From a virus: 64,000 nt of DNA. Below, piece after piece: positions 8,154 through 15,894 of this stretch. Both the position numbers and the translations under genes were made by a program. Position 1 is the first letter of the stretch; the number at the start of each line of letters is the position of its first letter. The stretch is taken from the IMG/VR virus record IMGVR_UViG_3300042448_001702, positions 62,001 through 126,000 of that record; one strand, written 5' to 3'. The notes under the pieces were generated by a model, which was not told where the DNA came from, searched no databases, and saw only the letters and a list, made by a program, of their open reading frames with translations.

Positions 8154-8243
8154 AACGTGTTGATTCTCAATAAAGAATTTTTTAACTAATATAATTCATT
8201 GAAAATCAATAAGTTACATAAGTCATTGAAAATCAATGGGTTA
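8154..8243. repeat. Three copies of the dispersed AACnnnTTGATTnTCAAT repeat
   Basis: One copy is on the + strand at 8154-8171 (AACGTGTTGATTCTCAAT). Two are on the minus strand at about 8197-8216 and 8224-8243 (CATTGAAAATCAATGGG form on +). The last copy supplies the TAA stop of the 55-residue gene at 8241-8408. The block separates two transcription units. Confidence 0.8.
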
Positions 8244-8408
8244 GAATCTTTCGTCCTTAGTGTTCTTTATTATTTCGTGAACTGATAAGTTTGGGTTATC
8301 CTTAGCGTAAGCTATTGCTCTTAATAAGAATATAGATACTTCATCTCTTTTTTCAAGCTTCTTAATTAACTTATTAAGGTCATCCAAATTTTCATAAAAC
8401 TTGCCCAT
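8241..8408 (-). CDS. Small hypothetical protein, 55 aa
   Basis: A charged helical protein starting MGKFYENLDD with a leucine-rich segment (LNKLIKKLEKRDEVSIFLLR). The ATG at 8408 is 3 bp after the Smr-like gene. Its stop codon is part of a dispersed repeat copy, so the repeat may double as the 3' end of the operon. Confidence 0.65.
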   Translation of the reverse strand: MGKFYENLDDLNKLIKKLEKRDEVSIFLLRAIAYAKDNPNLSVHEIIKNTKDERF

Positions 8409-8411
8409 AGG

Positions 8412-8642
8412 TTATAGTTTATAATCTTTATCAAAGGTAACAATAATTTCACCGGCGTTATGCGCTGGGATATACCATTCAAATTTATGTTTATATAAAA
8501 TGTTTTCAGTAAGGTTTTTCATTCGGATAGAATTACCTATTATGATTCTGATAGGTAGTTCTTTGGCGTTAAGTAAAACAAAGTTCTCAACTTCATCTCT
8601 AACTTGGTGATGTAATAATCCGTGAAGGTCTAATTCTTTCAT
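8412..8642 (-). CDS. Smr-domain-like small protein
   Basis: A 76-aa protein starting MKELDLHGLLHHQVRDEVENF, with IRIIIGNSIRMKNL around residues 31-44. The LDLHG start and the G-x-S-x-R-M loop match the minimal Smr domain (usually about 80 aa), known for nicking or cleaving DNA or RNA and as the tail of MutS2. The usual HGxGxG loop is altered here (GNSIRM), so activity is uncertain. Confidence 0.55.
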   Translation of the reverse strand: MKELDLHGLLHHQVRDEVENFVLLNAKELPIRIIIGNSIRMKNLTENILYKHKFEWYIPAHNAGEIIVTFDKDYKL

Positions 8643-8652
8643 AACTTATTAA

Positions 8653-8979
8653 TTATTCAAACCATTGTGAGCGGTCAGTTTTGTGATGTTTAACATACAA
8701 ATCAGGAACTTTGGCAGTAATGTTTTTAGCAGCATCTCTTATCTTCTCGTTACGAACCCATTCACCTTCCCTACCAATCTTCTTAGCCTCTCTCAATTGT
8801 TTAGTTGAAAGATTACCACCGGCTGCCACAGATGCATATTTCTTAGTGTGGTATTGGTCTAATGGAACTGTGAACTCTTTTAAGTAAGCTGCTTTGGTAT
8901 CCAAATACTCAAAGAAATCATCTTCGGATAATTCTTTCAGTTGTTCATCAGTCAACTCATTTTGTGGGTCATACTTCAT
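8653..8979 (-). CDS. Hypothetical charged protein
   Basis: A 108-aa hydrophilic protein with an acidic N-terminal half (ELTDEQLKELSEDDFFEYLD) and a basic C-terminal half containing KKIGREGEWVRNEKIRDAAK. It could be a nucleic-acid-associated or head-associated protein but no family is recognised. Confidence 0.7.
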   Translation of the reverse strand: MKYDPQNELTDEQLKELSEDDFFEYLDTKAAYLKEFTVPLDQYHTKKYASVAAGGNLSTKQLREAKKIGREGEWVRNEKIRDAAKNITAKVPDLYVKHHKTDRSQWFE

Positions 8980-8983
8980 AGTT

Positions 8984-9202
8984 CTAAATAGTATCGTTTA
9001 CAATTTCAGCTTCAGGTACTTCGTTTACTAAATAGTGTGTATCATCCGGTCCTCTCAATAGTTTTTCAACGTGATATGCTTCACAAGCTTCTTGAGCTGT
9101 AAATTTATTAGAGAATAATCCCTGAACAAACCAACTATCTGCTTTAAATTTTCTTTTTATTACCCACACACTATTATTTGCATTTATCATTTCTATTTGC
9201 AT
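8984..9202 (-). CDS. Hypothetical protein
   Basis: A 72-aa protein with a compact alpha/beta appearance (SVWVIKRKFKADSWFVQGLF). The pattern of a strand followed by AQEACEAYHV recalls small phage adaptor-like proteins but is not diagnostic. It overlaps the end of the upstream metallopeptidase gene by 10 nt. Confidence 0.65.
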   Translation of the reverse strand: MQIEMINANNSVWVIKRKFKADSWFVQGLFSNKFTAQEACEAYHVEKLLRGPDDTHYLVNEVPEAEIVNDTI

Positions 9203-9561
9203 ATCTTAAACCAATTTAGTTCTTCCATTATAAATGCCTGTTTTTCGTATGGGTGATTATGATACTTATATCCCATACTATAATATCGTGCCATCCATTT
9301 TGGGTCTTGTAAATAATGAGTGTATTCGTGTACTATTGTTTTTGCCAAATCACTCTTTGATGTTATATTTTTTGAATAGATTATAATTTCGTTTTCTTCA
9401 TCATCATATTCACCATGCCAATCGTTATCAATACCTTCCGAATTCGGACTGTATTCTACAACTAAATACGGTGCATGTGGATGGTATTTACTTTCACCCA
9501 AAAGTTCTATTGTTCTATCTAAATAGATTTCAGCCAATCTCTCTACTTCTTTTTTATTCAT
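9193..9561 (-). CDS. HExxH zinc metallopeptidase-like protein
   Basis: A 122-aa protein with TIVHEYTHYLQDP; HEYTH lies at residues 78-82. About 24 residues later HPYEKQAFIMEE offers a Glu as third zinc ligand. This short layout (HExxH, then a P-x-E-xxA helix) is seen in small predicted zincins of phages and mobile elements. It overlaps the neighbouring genes by 8-10 nt. The substrate is unknown. Confidence 0.65.
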   Translation of the reverse strand: MNKKEVERLAEIYLDRTIELLGESKYHPHAPYLVVEYSPNSEGIDNDWHGEYDDEENEIIIYSKNITSKSDLAKTIVHEYTHYLQDPKWMARYYSMGYKYHNHPYEKQAFIMEELNWFKICK

Positions 9562-9862
9562 GATTTGCTATTTTGTAGGATAATAATTTTTTGAACGTAT
9601 CTATTGTTTTCAAATCCAATTTGCTCATTTCAAATATCTCAATTGGATTCCATTGCCTATCAATGTAGATTCCGCATTTGATACGATTTTGGGCTTTGGT
9701 TACAACAATAGTGAAAGGAGTATTACCCTTACCACTCATCGGAGCTATACGAACAACTTGTGCATCGGGTGCTATAGTCATTGTATCTTTATCAAATCCA
9801 TACATTGTATCAGGTGTGAATAAATTCTCACCATAAAGTTTATCCCAATTTTCTACTAACAT
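9554..9862 (-). CDS. Hypothetical protein
   Basis: A 102-aa soluble protein, probably beta-rich in the middle (TPFTIVVTKAQNRIKCGIYI). It ends 8 nt inside the next gene. No known domain recognised. Confidence 0.7.
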   Translation of the reverse strand: MLVENWDKLYGENLFTPDTMYGFDKDTMTIAPDAQVVRIAPMSGKGNTPFTIVVTKAQNRIKCGIYIDRQWNPIEIFEMSKLDLKTIDTFKKLLSYKIANHE

Positions 9863-9868
9863 AGTTTA

Positions 9869-10042
9869 TTATTTAATCCAATCTTCGTAAGCGAAATGAT
9901 ACGCATCTACAATAGGATGTCCATCTTCATGGTGATATTTTTTAGCAGTTTCTTCAACTTCATAACGAAGTCCCCAAGCACCTGCTTCTTCCAATATCAA
10001 TTCAATATCCATTTGTTCTTCTATTGTAATATTAGTTTTCAT
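9869..10042 (-). CDS. Small acidic hypothetical protein, 57 aa
   Basis: Starts MKTNITIEEQMDIELILEEA and ends HFAYEDWIK. The frame is fully open, starts within the last bases of 10032-10247 and ends just before 9862. The composition (alternating acidic and aromatic residues) looks like a real small phage protein. Confidence 0.6.
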   Translation of the reverse strand: MKTNITIEEQMDIELILEEAGAWGLRYEVEETAKKYHHEDGHPIVDAYHFAYEDWIK

Positions 10043-10247
10043 TGCCATCTCTTTTAATAGTTACGTTTGATTTGAAAAGAATGTGTGTAAGAAAATTAAT
10101 ACCCATAGCTTCGTATAAGGTAATTTGTGTTACACCAAAAATTCTAGGCATTAACCAATTCCAAAGGAACATTGTTGGAAACGCCAAAATGATTGCTGAT
10201 AATAACAACAATCCAATTACAATTAAAAATGCTTCTATTGCTTTCAT
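10032..10247 (-). CDS. Small membrane protein
   Basis: A 71-aa protein with a long hydrophobic segment at about residues 5-30, then LMPRIFGVTQITLYEAMGIN and a second weaker hydrophobic stretch. The motif F-W-N-W-L-M-P-x-I-F-G is common in small membrane proteins of Bacteroidota and their phages. Function unknown. Confidence 0.7.
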   Translation of the reverse strand: MKAIEAFLIVIGLLLLSAIILAFPTMFLWNWLMPRIFGVTQITLYEAMGINFLTHILFKSNVTIKRDGNEN

Positions 10248-10490
10248 TTAGATTAATTTATTTGCGATTCGTAAAATCGTTTCTTCATCTTCTTTTGATA
10301 ATCTCCAACTATTACCAATAAGTTTACTCACTTCTTTATCAAAGTCACCTGTTGGTACATCATCAGGATGCACTCCACCCATTTGTTTTGGAACATACCC
10401 ATCATCATAAAGTTCATCTGCTAATTCCTGTTTTTCCCAACTAGTCATCGAATATATGATTTCTTCAATATCAATGTCAATACTTGCCAT
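10248..10490 (-). CDS. Hypothetical acidic protein
   Basis: An 80-aa acidic protein starting MASIDIDIEEIIYSM with GDFDKEVSKLIGNSWRLSKED near the C-terminus. It directly abuts the stop-start of the membrane protein gene downstream. No family recognised. Confidence 0.7.
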   Translation of the reverse strand: MASIDIDIEEIIYSMTSWEKQELADELYDDGYVPKQMGGVHPDDVPTGDFDKEVSKLIGNSWRLSKEDEETILRIANKLI

Positions 10491-10520
10491 AATTTAATTT
10501 TTAGGTTTTACAATTAGTTT

Positions 10521-10775
10521 TTAAGCGTAACAATTAGCGTTACACATTGTTAATAAGAATATGTTCTTTCTACAATCGGAATCGGCTCTACTCATAGCCA
10601 AATACAAATTGTTAGCTACAACTGCTTCAACAAATCCACCACCTGCGTAAGATGATTTATCTCTTGTGGCCATAATAGAAACCATAATATCAAAAATATG
10701 GTCACTTACATTTTCTTCATTCCACTCTTTAGCGAATTGAATAGCTCGCTCTCTATATTTTTCTCTAATATCCAT
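10521..10775 (-). CDS. Hypothetical protein
   Basis: An 84-aa helical protein ending in LTMCNANCYA, with cysteines close to the C-terminus. It has the standard leader AAAATTAAAGTT before the ATG at 10775. Function unknown. Confidence 0.65.
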   Translation of the reverse strand: MDIREKYRERAIQFAKEWNEENVSDHIFDIMVSIMATRDKSSYAGGGFVEAVVANNLYLAMSRADSDCRKNIFLLTMCNANCYA

Positions 10776-10793
10776 AACTTTAATTTTTATTTA

Positions 10794-11435
10794 TTAATAA
10801 TCTACTTCTACCCAATTTGATGGATTAGCTACCTTAATCACATACTTAGCATCTGAATAACGTTTACCCTCTTTAGCTAAGTACCTTTGTGTTTTACGAT
10901 TCTTATAAGGTATTCTCAAATTAGCCAATATGTGTGAGAAACTATTCGAACCAGAATGAATTTTGTAATAAGTATGTAATTCAGTATAAGATACTGCACC
11001 TCTCCTATCTACATAATCCAATAACTTTTGTGTAATACCATTGAATTTTTTTGAATCTTCATATCTTTGAGAATCCTGCAACAATGTTGAACGATAATCT
11101 TCATCAGCTTCTTCGTTACTTACATAGTGTGAACGAATTTCATCTACCAATGGATTGGCATCACCTAATACATTTTTCAATGTAGAATCTAATCTATTGT
11201 TATAAGAAAATCCGGCACTATCATATTGGGGCGTTTCATCTTCTCTATACTCTTCTGCTCTTTCCAATATCCATTGTTTGAAAGCATCGTTGTGATACCC
11301 CATACCTTTGATAAGTGTTTGGAAAGCATCCATAACTTCATCCAAGTCCAAGTCACAATGGTCAATCTCTACGGTAGTTTTAGTACCATACGTTTGTGCC
11401 GTAAATATAGCCGGCTGATTTGTTTTATAAATCAT
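10794..11435 (-). CDS. Hypothetical protein with possible winged-helix region
   Basis: A 213-aa protein. Residues 130-200 (ITQKLLDYVDRRGAVSYTEL, then LANLRIPYKNRKTQ) look like a helix-turn-helix or winged-helix fold with a basic wing, so DNA or RNA binding is possible. The N-terminal half is acidic. Standard AAGTAT leader. No firm family. Confidence 0.6.
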   Translation of the reverse strand: MIYKTNQPAIFTAQTYGTKTTVEIDHCDLDLDEVMDAFQTLIKGMGYHNDAFKQWILERAEEYREDETPQYDSAGFSYNNRLDSTLKNVLGDANPLVDEIRSHYVSNEEADEDYRSTLLQDSQRYEDSKKFNGITQKLLDYVDRRGAVSYTELHTYYKIHSGSNSFSHILANLRIPYKNRKTQRYLAKEGKRYSDAKYVIKVANPSNWVEVDY

Positions 11436-11455
11436 ATACTTAATTTTTAATTTTA

Positions 11456-11668
11456 TTAATAAAAGAAACTATTCCATGCAATCCAATTAGGTACTTTGTA
11501 CTTAACTCCAACAAACTCCGGCTTAGGGAACTTATCGTATGGCGATGGAACTGATTCAAATGTTGAATTCACTTTATTTACTTTAACCAATCTTGCTCTA
11601 CAAGTTGGTGAAAAGTTTTGAGAAACATCTTTCCCAATAACTTGTTTTAAATCATTTACTTTATTCAT
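11456..11668 (-). CDS. Hypothetical protein, 70 aa
   Basis: A 70-aa basic protein starting MNKVNDLKQVIGK. The frame extends to 11758, but that would overlap the upstream gene by 86 nt; the ATG at 11668 with an A-rich leader is preferred. Its start resembles that of the upstream gene product (MNKLVFKVNE). Function unknown. Confidence 0.65.
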   Translation of the reverse strand: MNKVNDLKQVIGKDVSQNFSPTCRARLVKVNKVNSTFESVPSPYDKFPKPEFVGVKYKVPNWIAWNSFFY

Positions 11669-11672
11669 ATTC

Positions 11673-11951
11673 TTATTTTTTATTTTTATAAAATTGAAAA
11701 ACTTCAGCCCATCCACTACAAGCATCCCAATCGTATTTATAGAATGTCTTAGTACCAAATGAAACCGAACCTATACATTCAGCTCTACCACCCAACTTAG
11801 ATTCATTCATTTCCTTTAACTTTAAGAACTTCTTATAAGCGGACATTAAATCTTTACCATTGGAATTCTCCATAAGGTTACATACCAAAGGATACTTTTT
11901 AAGGAAAGCTATACAAGCCTTCTCATTAACTTTAAAAACTAACTTGTTCAT
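11673..11951 (-). CDS. Hypothetical protein
   Basis: A 92-aa soluble basic protein with three cysteines and a C-terminal aromatic cluster (FYKYDWDACSGWAEVFQF). It is 4 bp from the next gene. No family recognised. Confidence 0.7.
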   Translation of the reverse strand: MNKLVFKVNEKACIAFLKKYPLVCNLMENSNGKDLMSAYKKFLKLKEMNESKLGGRAECIGSVSFGTKTFYKYDWDACSGWAEVFQFYKNKK

Positions 11952-11975
11952 ATTTATTTTTATTTAATTGATTAA

Positions 11976-12452
11976 TTAAGCGGACAATAACCATTGTGAA
12001 TAAATTACATCATATTCTACACCCATTGTTATTGCCAATTTATCGAATACACGCTCTCTTACCAAACTATCACCAACGCCAATGTATTCATAAACATCTT
12101 CAAAGTTATCCAAAACTTTTTGTAAACCAGCAAAGGTAGCTTCAGGATTAATTTCAATACCCAATTCATCGGTTGGGAAAGCTTCTAAATAATAGTTTCT
12201 GATATTACCTTCGTTTTTTACAATTGAATAATTAGTTGAATTATCATATTCACCACCCCAATTACCGTTATCCAATTCAGACCATAACCAATTCAAATAC
12301 TCATCGGTTACACCCAATTCCAAATTCTGATTATGGAAAGTAAGAGCTTTTACAAACTTCATACGTTTGGTTGCCAATTCCGTATTGAAATTTACTTCAA
12401 TCATCGCATCGTTTAAGTGGGATGCTACCACAATTCCTAAATTGACCTTCAT
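11976..12452 (-). CDS. Hypothetical protein
   Basis: A 158-aa soluble protein starting MKVNLGIVVASHLND, first gene behind the promoter at 12475-12506. The leader ACTATGTAATAAAACTTAAAAA closely matches that of 7535-8065, which suggests shared regulation. No domain recognised. Confidence 0.75.
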   Translation of the reverse strand: MKVNLGIVVASHLNDAMIEVNFNTELATKRMKFVKALTFHNQNLELGVTDEYLNWLWSELDNGNWGGEYDNSTNYSIVKNEGNIRNYYLEAFPTDELGIEINPEATFAGLQKVLDNFEDVYEYIGVGDSLVRERVFDKLAITMGVEYDVIYSQWLLSA

Positions 12453-12474
12453 ATTTTTAAGTTTTATTACATAG

Positions 12475-12506
12475 TAAAGGTAGTAATTGTATTTGAATTA
12501 AACAAA
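12475..12506 (-). promoter_or_regulatory. Bacteroidota-type promoter
   Basis: TTTG, 20 nt, TACCTTTA on the minus strand, 22 nt upstream of the ATG at 12452. Dispersed repeat copies lie just upstream at 12540-12627. Confidence 0.8.
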
Positions 12507-12539
12507 TATTTTAGTGATTATTTTTGTCTCACAAATTCT

Positions 12540-12627
12540 AACGTGTTGATTATCAATAAAAAAGTTTTTGACAAAAAATAACCCATTGAAAATCAATGAG
12601 TTATAAGTTGTTGAAAATCAATGAGTT
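12540..12627. repeat. Three copies of the dispersed AACnnnTTGATTnTCAAT repeat
   Basis: One copy reads on + at 12540-12557. Two read on minus at 12584-12603 and 12609-12627 (both with TTGAAAATCAATGAGTTA on +). The arrangement (one forward copy followed by two reverse copies) is the same as at 8154-8243, so it is a repeated module rather than a chance palindrome. Confidence 0.85.
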
Positions 12628-12631
12628 ATGA

Positions 12632-12976
12632 TTATCCGTAATTTTCCCAATAATAGGCCCTAACTTTTTTACCCAATTCTTGGTCATTTGGTGTCCCCAA
12701 TACCCAATGTTTTGGTATTGTAATCATTTCTCTGCCTGAAGGTGAACCACCCGTATAACAATTTCCACAAAGTTGTCCAACGCCTTCAACATATCCGATT
12801 CTAGTATCAATATGTTGCTGTGTTCTATACACCGTAGTTTTTCCACAAATTACGCAATTATCAAATTGTTCGTTATCTTTAATTGTGGTGTATTCATACG
12901 AACCACCCATATCGTGTCCTACTTTTGTTACATTGTTGTTTTCATCAATTTGTAACGGCACATGTTGTGTTCCCAT
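12632..12976 (-). CDS. Small zinc-finger-like protein
   Basis: A 114-aa protein with CVICGK at about residues 41-46 and CGNCY about 33 residues later, a probable four-cysteine zinc site. The rest is polar. It ends directly before the repeat block at 12540-12627. Role unknown. Confidence 0.65.
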   Translation of the reverse strand: MGTQHVPLQIDENNNVTKVGHDMGGSYEYTTIKDNEQFDNCVICGKTTVYRTQQHIDTRIGYVEGVGQLCGNCYTGGSPSGREMITIPKHWVLGTPNDQELGKKVRAYYWENYG

Positions 12977-13017
12977 AACTTTTAAGTTTTAATGTTTATA
13001 TATACATATCTTAATTT

Positions 13018-13440
13018 TTAATTTTCTAAGTTTATATTCTCTGTGTACCATTCTAAAATTTCTTCGCCTGCTTTTATATCTCGTAGTGCTATCCCATTTA
13101 TATCAATGTTTACATTTTCTATATTAGGGTGTGCTGAATTACAATAACTGAATCCGTGGAATAAGAAATTTAATCCTTTGAATAATCGTATTATCTTATA
13201 TCCACATTCTTCGTTGATAAAATATTTGTGAAGTAAATGTTGCACCGATTTTGGTATTTTATCCAAATCACTATTAGGTACAACATAAATTCCAGTTTCA
13301 CCTTCCCAAATTGGAAACACATCTTCACCTTTCTTAATATCTTTGATGGCAAATACACCAACACCGTCTAAAGGTGAAACTGCTATTTCGGTTTTTATAT
13401 TATTAGCCAAATGATTTATAACTTCTTTAGTAATATCCAT
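13018..13440 (-). CDS. SET-domain protein (putative lysine methyltransferase)
   Basis: A 140-aa protein that is nearly all SET domain. DGVGVFAIKDIKKGE (about residues 25-39) matches the N-terminal GxG/GE motif. CNSAHPNIENV (about 100-110) replaces the usual NHSCxPN motif. ALRDIKAGEEILEWY (about 118-132) matches the AxrDIxxGEEIxxdY motif. Such proteins transfer methyl groups from AdoMet to lysines. There are no pre- or post-SET cysteines, as is usual in bacterial and viral short forms. The phage or host target is unknown. It abuts the nucleotidyltransferase fusion gene. Confidence 0.75.
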   Translation of the reverse strand: MDITKEVINHLANNIKTEIAVSPLDGVGVFAIKDIKKGEDVFPIWEGETGIYVVPNSDLDKIPKSVQHLLHKYFINEECGYKIIRLFKGLNFLFHGFSYCNSAHPNIENVNIDINGIALRDIKAGEEILEWYTENINLEN

Positions 13441-14733
13441 TTAGAATTCTCCATTTCGTTTTACAAGTTCATCAACTCCTATACCATTAGCTATATCCAA
13501 CAATACACTTTTTTCTTTCATACAAACTTCCATAGCCATAGCCAATAATTTTTTCTCAATTTCTTTTGGTATAACAACAATACCTTCGTTATCAGCAAAT
13601 ACTAAATCACCGGGTAGTATCCTAACACCTTCTATTTGTATTGGAACATTTATTCCATCCAAAGTTGCACGCCTTCTAACATCAATACATTTATTACCTT
13701 TAGCAAATACAGGAAACCCTAATTTCTTTACATCAGCTGAATCTCTAGTAACCCCACCAACAATTGCACCAACCGCACCAGAACGTATTCCTAAGTTAGC
13801 ATTTAGTTCACCAAAGTATGCGTAATCTGATATTTCGTTTTCAACAATTATAACATCATTTGGTACTATTGTATTATAACTATGTAATGCATTGTATATT
13901 CCTTTGTAACTATCACCTTCTTTTAACTTTCGTATCTTCAAAGTTTTAGCTCTACCAAAAATCTTAGCATCAATTATGTTTGGTTGTAATCCGTTTATTA
14001 TAGTTGAATATCCCAAATCATCTAACAAATCCGATAGCATCGAACTATTCAATTGACTTTTTAGGTTATCCAATAAGATTCTATCTTTCTCTCTCAAACC
14101 AGCTGCTATAAGATTTGCCAATTCAAAATCTTCAGGCCAATTAACATCAATGGCTTCGATTATACTTGCTTTAACTAAAAATGGATTATCACCTATTCTT
14201 CTTTGAGTTTGTATAGCACATTCTTTTTTTACTATGTATAATCCCATAGTTTCAATTGTTGTACTTTCCAAATCAACACTGTTAGGTATATTGTTTATAT
14301 CATACACAGGCTTACCATCTGTCCACGTATATAATTTTTCATCTCTAACTAAAACAGCCGAATCATATTTGGAATGTACTATTTGATTTATTGCTAATTT
14401 AATTGTATTGGTTTCTATAAAAGGTGATGTACATAAAATCTGAATGTATATATCGGCATCCACTTGCCTAACTTCATTCATAAATAATTTATTACCATCG
14501 GTTTTATTATCAGCCAAAGAATGGTCTCTCTTTAATACAAAATGATTTAAATGAGATGCCATACCAATTACCTCATTGGATTCAGTATCTAAATAAACTT
14601 CGTCTATAATATCACATTGTAAAAGTTTTTCTAATGTATGTAAGAATAGTGGTTTACCATCCAACAATTTTATATTTTTGTTTTCTATTCTTGAACTTGT
14701 TCCCTTTACAGGTAAAAACGCAACTATTTTCAT
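13441..14733 (-). CDS. CMP-sugar synthetase-like / RraA-like fusion protein
   Basis: A 430-aa two-domain protein. Residues 1-225 resemble CMP-nonulosonate cytidylyltransferases (NeuA/KdsB type): MKIVAFLPVKGTSSRIENKN is the P-loop-like start, followed by LTKLLQ-type helices and ILCTSPFIET. Residues 230-430 resemble RraA/HMG-aldolase proteins: GAIVGGVTRDSADVKKLGFP and GDLVFADNEGIVVIP. Known NeuA-type enzymes activate sialic-acid-like sugars with CTP; RraA-like domains act as aldolases or bind RNase E. The ATG at 14733 forms a TAATATG junction with the GT29-like gene, which supports a joint role in activating and transferring a nonulosonate-type sugar. The fusion is unusual. Confidence 0.7.
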   Translation of the reverse strand: MKIVAFLPVKGTSSRIENKNIKLLDGKPLFLHTLEKLLQCDIIDEVYLDTESNEVIGMASHLNHFVLKRDHSLADNKTDGNKLFMNEVRQVDADIYIQILCTSPFIETNTIKLAINQIVHSKYDSAVLVRDEKLYTWTDGKPVYDINNIPNSVDLESTTIETMGLYIVKKECAIQTQRRIGDNPFLVKASIIEAIDVNWPEDFELANLIAAGLREKDRILLDNLKSQLNSSMLSDLLDDLGYSTIINGLQPNIIDAKIFGRAKTLKIRKLKEGDSYKGIYNALHSYNTIVPNDVIIVENEISDYAYFGELNANLGIRSGAVGAIVGGVTRDSADVKKLGFPVFAKGNKCIDVRRRATLDGINVPIQIEGVRILPGDLVFADNEGIVVIPKEIEKKLLAMAMEVCMKEKSVLLDIANGIGVDELVKRNGEF

Positions 14734-14734
14734 A

Positions 14735-15334
14735 TTAATCAATTATGTGAATGTTCTTAAAATTAGTTAGTATTCTTTTTTCAAACTCACCATCATGTTC
14801 AACAACATCAGTTCCCATAATTTTTTTCCAAAATTCTTCGTTTGTAAAATCTTTATCGTAGTAATGACCTGATTTTAAGAAAAAATTAAACCCAACTAAA
14901 TGTACTTCTTTATTAAAGAACAAAGATAAATTTAATGCTAAAGTTCCTCCCGATGAAAGTCTAAATGTTGGGCTAATCATCAAAGGAAGTGATACATCCA
15001 ATAGTTTAGTTCCAGATTGTATATGTATTATATCATCTTTGCTGTTTGGATACTTTGGTGATGTTGTAAATATAGGAACACTACCACTATACTTTATATA
15101 ATTTTTTTCTAAATACTTTGTATGTTTGTGAGAAAAGTCACTGCAATGCAAAGATAATGCAGATATTTTAGTACCTGCATTTTCTTCATGTCCATCCAAT
15201 TGGAAATCATTGAAACGAATTACATATTCATAACTATCTATTATACTTCCCATATTTTTAATATCACCGTTTCCAACAAGTAATACTTTTTGAGGAATAC
15301 TAATAAATAAGTCTTGAACAGATGAGTAACTCAT
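14735..15334 (-). CDS. GT29-like sialyltransferase
   Basis: A 199-aa protein with VLLVGNGDIKNMGSIID (residues 17-33) then EYVIRFNDF, matching the large sialyl motif that binds CMP-sugar. RLSSGGTLALNLSLFF followed by EVHLVGFNFF (about 126-152) matches the small sialyl motif, and HYYD follows. This is the layout of glycosyltransferase family 29. No signal or membrane segment, so it would act in the cytoplasm. It is coupled to the CMP-sugar synthetase-like fusion gene, so CMP-activated nonulosonate is the likely donor. The acceptor is unknown. Confidence 0.7.
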   Translation of the reverse strand: MSYSSVQDLFISIPQKVLLVGNGDIKNMGSIIDSYEYVIRFNDFQLDGHEENAGTKISALSLHCSDFSHKHTKYLEKNYIKYSGSVPIFTTSPKYPNSKDDIIHIQSGTKLLDVSLPLMISPTFRLSSGGTLALNLSLFFNKEVHLVGFNFFLKSGHYYDKDFTNEEFWKKIMGTDVVEHDGEFEKRILTNFKNIHIID

Positions 15335-15335
15335 A

Positions 15336-15791
15336 TTATATTTTTACTAAGTGGTCAGCTGCATAAGTTGCAATTGGACCTAATGTTTTATATCGTACTT
15401 CATACCCCATACCTTCTACCATACCAACTGCTTGTCTGAACACTTCATTTGATTTAAAGCGTGGATCTGGATTCAAATCAATATCAATCCACTTTGGTTT
15501 TGGAATACCAGCTTCTCTTAAATATTCAGCTGCTTCAATTGCATACCAAACTTCGTTTAATAATCTTACTGAACGGGTTGGTTCTCTATCTGCTTTCCAT
15601 CTTCTATAAAGTACATGAGCTCCTTTTCCGTTATGGTACAAAGCCACAACAACGGCATATATTGTTTTATCGGCAAAGTTTTGCGAATCACATCCGATAA
15701 GAAGTTCAATATTTTCATTGTTTTCAAAATAGTTTTTAACATAAGGGATAAGTTCAAATTCTTCTCTACCATAAAGCTTTTTGTACTTCAT
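15336..15791 (-). CDS. YkuK-type RNase H-like protein (DUF458)
   Basis: A 151-aa protein starting MKYKKLYGREEF. IGCDSQNF (about residues 32-39), GKGAHVLYRR, IDIDLNPDPRFKSNEVF and the ending YAADHLVK match the YkuK/DUF458 family, predicted to have an RNase H fold with acidic metal ligands. The role in bacteria is not settled. The ATG at 15791 was chosen because the longer frame would run into tRNA-Leu. It is the first protein gene downstream of the tRNA array. Confidence 0.75.
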   Translation of the reverse strand: MKYKKLYGREEFELIPYVKNYFENNENIELLIGCDSQNFADKTIYAVVVALYHNGKGAHVLYRRWKADREPTRSVRLLNEVWYAIEAAEYLREAGIPKPKWIDIDLNPDPRFKSNEVFRQAVGMVEGMGYEVRYKTLGPIATYAADHLVKI

Positions 15792-15807
15792 AAATTTTGT
15801 TTTTGAG

Positions 15808-15889
15808 TGCCCCATAAGAGACTCGAACTCTTATGCTTCTCAGCACCAGATCCTAAGTCTGGCATGTCTACCAATTCCATCAACGGGGC
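15808..15889 (-). tRNA. tRNA-Leu(UAG)
   Basis: 82 nt, class II with a long variable arm. Anticodon loop CTTAGGA gives UAG for CUN codons. Acceptor GCCCCGT pairs with ATGGGGC; discriminator A. CCA is not encoded. Last tRNA of the array. Confidence 0.95.
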
Positions 15890-15894
15890 CTTTG

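Noticed and set aside
15566-15772. 68-aa minus and 63-79-aa + frames inside the YkuK-like gene
   Set aside because: Shadows of a gene with full-length family similarity.
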